From the NCBI GenBank assembly GCA_003520365.1, contig DOUW01000165.1, positions 1-11,686 on the forward strand: 11,686 bases of DNA, written 5' to 3'. The stretch's first letter is position 1, and each line of letters opens with the position of its first letter. Below are positions 9,180 to 11,686 of the stretch, in pieces. Position numbers and translations under genes: made by a program. Below the pieces are notes generated by a model. The model made no database searches and was not told the origin of the DNA. It was given only the letters and a program-made list of their open reading frames with translations. This stretch comes from Massilia sp. (lineage in GTDB: Bacteria; Pseudomonadota; Gammaproteobacteria; Burkholderiales; Burkholderiaceae_D).

Positions 9180-9943
9180 TACCACTCCGCTCCCGGATAG
9201 GCACGCTGCAGGAACTGCATCTCGGCCAGGATGTAGCCGAGGTGTTCGCTGTGGCGGCCCTGCTTGCCGCCGCGCTGCATCCAGGCGTCGGGCGATGGCA
9301 TGGTCAAGGTGGCTTCCGCGAAGATCTCGCTGACGTGTTCGAGGAAGGCGGCGCGCAAGCCTTCGACCGGCGGGGCGATGCCCTGCTCCACCATCGCGTT
9401 GTCGATCTCGTCGTAGATGAAGACTTCGCCGGTGTACATCCACAGTTCGTCCGCCGCCGTCTGCATCTTGGCGTGGCTGACGTCGGTGCCGTCGCCCAGG
9501 CGCACCACCAGGTCGCCGCTGCGGCGCAGGTGGTACGTGATTTCCTTCAGCGACTTCTCGGCGATCTCGGCGATGCGCTGGTCGCTCGATTTCAGCAGGC
9601 CCTGCATCAGGAAGTAGTGCCAGGTGTCGAAGAAGAACTGGCGCATCATCGTGTCGGCGTAGCTGCCGTTGGGCTGCTCGACCAGCAGGACGTTGCGGTA
9701 CGCATGGGCGTCGCGGTGGAAGGCCATGCGGTCTTCGTCGCGGCCTTTGCCTTCGAGTTCGCCGGCGTAGGTCAGCCACATGCGCGTTTGACCCAGCAGG
9801 TCCAGCGCGACGTTGGTCAGGGCCATGTCTTCTTCCAGGGCCGGGCCCTTGCCGCAGAGCTGGGAGAGCTGCTGCGAGAGGATCAGGGCGTTGTCGCCCT
9901 GGCGCAGCACATATTCAAACTTCGCATCCATGACTGCGCTCAC
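9179..9943 (-). CDS. paaC: Phenylacetyl-CoA epoxidase structural subunit PaaC
   Basis: A ferritin-like helical subunit (254 residues from the GTG start, 250 from the internal ATG) that pairs with PaaA in the epoxidase. In characterised complexes PaaC has lost metal binding and plays a structural role. It aligns with E. coli PaaC over its whole length: ALDLLGQTR (46-54), LLVEQPNGSYADT (86-98), KEITYHLR (133-140) and GRHSEHLGYILAEMQFLQR (229-247). Two starts are possible: GTG at 9943, which overlaps the paaB stop as GTGA and has GAAGAAG upstream, or ATG at 9931 just after the paaB stop. I prefer GTG on overlap geometry, but cannot decide from sequence alone. The end overlaps the paaD start by one base. 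Confidence 0.93.
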   Translation of the reverse strand: MSAVMDAKFEYVLRQGDNALILSQQLSQLCGKGPALEEDMALTNVALDLLGQTRMWLTYAGELEGKGRDEDRMAFHRDAHAYRNVLLVEQPNGSYADTMMRQFFFDTWHYFLMQGLLKSSDQRIAEIAEKSLKEITYHLRRSGDLVVRLGDGTDVSHAKMQTAADELWMYTGEVFIYDEIDNAMVEQGIAPPVEGLRAAFLEHVSEIFAEATLTMPSPDAWMQRGGKQGRHSEHLGYILAEMQFLQRAYPGAEW

Positions 9944-10224
9944 AGGTTCTTGACTTCTTCCGGCATCGGGAAGAAGGTCGGGTGGCGGTAGACCTTGCTG
10001 TTGGCCGGCTCGAACAGCGCTTCCTTGTCGGATGGGCTGGAAGCGACGATGTCGGCGGCGCGCACGACCCAGATCGAGACGCCTTCGTTGCGGCGGGTGT
10101 AGACGTCGCGTGCGTTGTTGATTGCCATTTCGGCGTCAGGGGCGTGCAGGCTGCCGACGTGCTTGTGGGCGAGGCCGTGCTGGCTGCGGATGAAAACTTC
10201 CCACAGGGGCCATTCTTTGCTCAT
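9940..10224 (-). CDS. paaB: Phenylacetyl-CoA epoxidase subunit PaaB
   Basis: A 94-residue subunit, close to the E. coli length of about 95, that bridges PaaAC heterodimers in the epoxidase complex. Near-identical family blocks are visible: WPLWEVFIR (5-13), HKHVGSLHA (22-30), NARDVYTRRNEGVSIWVV (about 38-55), and SKVYRHPTFFP near the C-terminus. The ATG at 10224 has CCGGAGACA upstream; a more upstream in-frame ATG at 10305 would translate through the REP-like hairpin and was rejected. The gene is separated from paaA by 113 bases, the widest gap among the epoxidase genes, and that gap carries the third REP-like element. Its stop overlaps the paaC GTG start. Confidence 0.96.
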   Translation of the reverse strand: MSKEWPLWEVFIRSQHGLAHKHVGSLHAPDAEMAINNARDVYTRRNEGVSIWVVRAADIVASSPSDKEALFEPANSKVYRHPTFFPMPEEVKNL

Positions 10225-10294
10225 GGTTGTGTCTCCGGTATTCCAGGATGTTTTCGGCTTCGTCAGCCGTATTGGTTTGCGTGCGCTGGGTGAA

Positions 10295-10322
10295 CGCGTG
10301 GGCACGGGGTGCCCACCCTACG
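10295..10322 (-). repeat. REP-like palindromic element, copy 3 (between paaA and paaB)
   Basis: A 28-base element with the flanks of copies 1 and 2: CGC before the stem and CCTACG after it on the + strand. The 8-base arms GTGGGCAC (10298-10305) and GTGCCCAC (10309-10316) pair perfectly around the loop GGG. On the - strand it starts with CGTAG, as RAYT-type REPs do. It lies 15 bases downstream of the paaA stop, so the mRNA hairpin would sit between the cistrons for two subunits of one enzyme complex. Confidence 0.8.
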
Positions 10323-10337
10323 GATCATTGGCCAGCC

Positions 10338-11327
10338 TCAGGCGGCGGCCTTGCGGGCGGCCTTCTTTTCGGCGTGGGCGACCAGGGCGTCGCGGAACCA
10401 TTCGCCGTCATCCCAGGCTTTTACACGGGTGCGCAGGCGCTCGCGGTTGCAGGGGCCGTTGCCCTTCAGGACGTTGTGGAATTCGCTCCAGTCGATCTCG
10501 CCGAATTCGTAGTGGCCGGTTTCCTCGTTCCATTTCAGATCGGGGTCGGGAATCGTCAGGCCCAGGTATTCGGCCTGCGGCACGGTCTGGTCGACCATGC
10601 GCTGGCGCAGCTCGTCGTTCGAGAACAGCTTGATGCGCCACTTGGTCGATTGCGCGCTGTTCACCGATTCGGCGTCGGACGGGCCGAACATCATCAAGGA
10701 AGGCCACCACCAGCGGTTCAGCGCATCCTGCGCCATCGCCTTCTGCTCGGGCGTACCCTTGGCCAGGCTCATCATGATGTCGTAGCCCTGGCGCGCGTGG
10801 AAGGACTCTTCCTTGCAGACGCGGATCATGGCGCGCGAGTAGGGACCATAGGAGCAGCGGCAGAGCGGGATCTGGTTGATGATGGCCGAGCCGTCGACCA
10901 GCCAGCCGATCGCGCCCATGTCGGCCCAGCTCAGGGTCGGATAATTGAAGATGCTCGAGTACTTGGCCTTGCCCGAATGCAGGGCGGCGAGCAGTTCGTC
11001 GCGCGAGACGCCCAGGGTTTCGGCGGCGCTGTACAGGTAGAGGCCGTGTCCGGCTTCGTCCTGGATCTTGGCCAGCAGCACCGACTTGCGCTTCAGGGTA
11101 GGCGCGCGGGTCACCCAGTTGCCTTCCGGCAGCTGGCCGACGATCTCGGAGTGCGCGTGCTGGGAGATCTGGCGGATCAGGGTCTTGCGGTAGGCCTCGG
11201 GCATCCAGTCCTTCGGCTCGATCTTCACACCGGCATCGATGCGGGCCTGGAATGCCTGCTCCTCGGCACTCATGTCGTCTTGCGTCTGGACCTTTTTCAG
11301 GCCCGTTTCCACCATCTGTGCGTACAT
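10338..11327 (-). CDS. paaA: Phenylacetyl-CoA epoxidase catalytic (diiron) subunit PaaA
   Basis: A 329-residue catalytic subunit of ring-1,2-phenylacetyl-CoA epoxidase, which uses O2 and electrons from PaaE. It is a ferritin-like helical bundle. Ligand motifs for the diiron site are visible: [13 protein letters not shown] (59-71, Glu61), QDEAGH (Glu91, His94) and KEESFH (Glu173/Glu174, His177). RAPTLKRK and [23 protein letters not shown] are typical of the family. The C-terminus ends in a lysine/alanine-rich tail. I chose ATG 11327 because GGGAGACA precedes it and it lies just downstream of the predicted promoter. The open frame extends 75 codons further, but through the promoter and the divergent paaX gene. 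It is the first gene of the operon. Confidence 0.96.
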   Translation of the reverse strand: MYAQMVETGLKKVQTQDDMSAEEQAFQARIDAGVKIEPKDWMPEAYRKTLIRQISQHAHSEIVGQLPEGNWVTRAPTLKRKSVLLAKIQDEAGHGLYLYSAAETLGVSRDELLAALHSGKAKYSSIFNYPTLSWADMGAIGWLVDGSAIINQIPLCRCSYGPYSRAMIRVCKEESFHARQGYDIMMSLAKGTPEQKAMAQDALNRWWWPSLMMFGPSDAESVNSAQSTKWRIKLFSNDELRQRMVDQTVPQAEYLGLTIPDPDLKWNEETGHYEFGEIDWSEFHNVLKGNGPCNRERLRTRVKAWDDGEWFRDALVAHAEKKAARKAAA

Positions 11328-11359
11328 GGTCTGTCTCCCATTGCAAACATCGTGAAAGG

Positions 11360-11388
11360 ATAATACGATACAAAAAACTAGATGTACA
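11360..11388 (-). promoter_or_regulatory. Predicted sigma-70-type promoter of the paaA operon
   Basis: On the - strand, a -35 hexamer TGTACA (11383-11388, 4 of 6 to TTGACA) and a -10 hexamer TATTAT (11360-11365, 5 of 6 to TATAAT) are separated by a 17-base spacer rich in T. Transcription would start near 11353, giving a leader of roughly 25 bases before the paaA ATG. The surrounding 11341-11420 stretch is markedly AT-rich against the GC-rich genes. This is a pattern match by eye only. Confidence 0.55.
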
Positions 11389-11393
11389 CCAAA

Positions 11394-11408
11394 ATTTTGA
11401 ATCATATT
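11394..11408 (-). promoter_or_regulatory. Candidate PaaX operator box
   Basis: The - strand 15-mer AATATGATTCAAAAT matches 12 of 15 positions of the E. coli PaaX box as I recall it (WWTRTGATTCGYGWT), including all of the first ten. It sits 5 bases upstream of the predicted -35 of paaA and within the paaX-paaA divergent region, the place expected for repression by PaaX with relief by phenylacetyl-CoA. The consensus was defined in enterobacteria, so its validity in this organism is an inference. Confidence 0.45.
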
Positions 11409-11419
11409 GCGAAGCAATA
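11405..11419. promoter_or_regulatory. Perfect inverted repeat in the paaX-paaA intergenic region
   Basis: TATTGC-GAA-GCAATA, two 6-base arms around a 3-base centre, begins within the last bases of the candidate PaaX box and lies 25 bases before the paaX start. The dyad symmetry would suit a dimeric regulator, either PaaX itself or another protein, controlling paaX and paaA together. It could also be a short hairpin in the paaX leader. The function is unknown. Confidence 0.4.
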
Positions 11420-11444
11420 GCAGCAGGAACAAGAACAGGATTCC

Positions 11445-11686
11445 ATGAAGCAAATGAACAGTACCGAGTGGATTGCCCACTGCCTCGCCATCGATCCGCC
11501 GCGCTCGAAATCGCTGGTCATGACGGTGATGGGCGACGCCATCGCGCCGCACGGCGGCGCGGCCTGGCTGGGCAGCCTGATCGAACTGCTGGCGCCGCTG
11601 GGCGTGACCGACCGCCTGGTGCGCACCAGCGTGTTCCGTCTGGTGCAGGAAGGCTGGCTCACGGCCAGCCGCGAGGGCCGGCGCAG
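11445..11686 (+). CDS. paaX: Phenylacetate operon repressor PaaX, N-terminal part (partial)
   Basis: The first 80 codons of a gene that runs off the right edge, divergent from paaA. The translated stretch resembles the N-terminal winged-helix domain of E. coli Paa[14 protein letters not shown] (21-33), [10 protein letters not shown] (36-45), [17 protein letters not shown] (56-72) and REGRR (76-80). PaaX is a GntR-like repressor of paa operons released by phenylacetyl-CoA. The first ATG (11445) follows AGGA with only 4 bases spacing. A second ATG at 11454, giving MNSTEW, has a 13-base spacing; the true start is one of these. The ligand-binding C-terminal part is outside the window. Confidence 0.88.
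   Translation, partial: MKQMNSTEWIAHCLAIDPPRSKSLVMTVMGDAIAPHGGAAWLGSLIELLAPLGVTDRLVRTSVFRLVQEGWLTASREGRR

Noticed and set aside
8661..9779. A 372-codon frame extending PaaD upstream
   Set aside because: The extra 200 codons are an off-frame reading of paaC; the ATG at 9179 overlaps the paaC stop and gives a normal PaaD length.
10255..10269. CGGCT-TCGTC-AGCCG dyad after the paaB start region as a possible terminator or operator
   Set aside because: Only a 5-base stem with no T-tract; such short dyads arise often by chance in GC-rich DNA.
10338..11552. PaaA with a 75-residue N-terminal extension
   Set aside because: The extension would cross the promoter and read antisense through paaX; ATG 11327 has a good ribosome site and matches the family start.
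11402..11662. A small - strand frame of 86 codons upstream of paaA
   Set aside because: It lies opposite paaX, whose + strand translation clearly resembles the PaaX DNA-binding domain.

Overview
This window is most of a phenylacetate (phenylacetyl-CoA) catabolic gene cluster from a GC-rich Gram-negative bacterium. The proteins look like those of betaproteobacteria, and Burkholderiales/Oxalobacteraceae (a Massilia-like organism) is my best guess. That placement rests on protein resemblance from memory, the strong G/C preference at third codon positions and the style of the REP-like repeats; it is an inference, not a measurement.

Layout. At the right end, the first 80 codons of the regulator gene paaX run on the + strand (from about 11445 to the window edge). 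It is divergent from a long - strand operon, separated by an AT-rich intergenic region (11328-11444) that holds a plausible paaA promoter, a candidate PaaX box and a small inverted repeat. Reading leftward on the - strand the genes are paaA (10338-11327), paaB (9940-10224), paaC (9179-9943), paaD (8661-9179), paaE (7560-8636), paaG (6745-7536), paaH (5180-6742), paaI (4726-5187), paaK (3359-4675), a paaJ-type thiolase (2124-3329), paaY (1522-2121) and the first 451 codons of paaZ (1353 to the window edge). No stretch longer than about 170 bases lacks a gene. I saw no tRNA, rRNA, insertion sequence or CRISPR array.

How the genes work together. PaaK activates phenylacetate to phenylacetyl-CoA. 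The PaaABCE multicomponent monooxygenase, with PaaD for Fe-S assembly, makes the ring 1,2-epoxide. PaaG isomerises it to the oxepin. PaaZ opens the ring and oxidises the resulting aldehyde. The thiolase, PaaG and PaaH carry out the beta-oxidation steps to acetyl-CoA and succinyl-CoA. PaaI and PaaY are thioesterases that probably relieve trapped CoA intermediates. PaaX is expected to repress the operon until phenylacetyl-CoA appears. The one core pathway gene not seen is paaF (2,3-dehydroadipyl-CoA hydratase).

Aside from this well-known pathway, the most interesting structure is a family of three short palindromic REP-like elements. Their stems differ in sequence but keep pairing. Two lie between paaY and paaZ and one between paaA and paaB. 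Six genes also share the exact leader GGAGACA before their start codons. I do not see an undescribed gene system here; the long open frames opposite the paa genes are best explained as shadows of GC-rich coding sequence.
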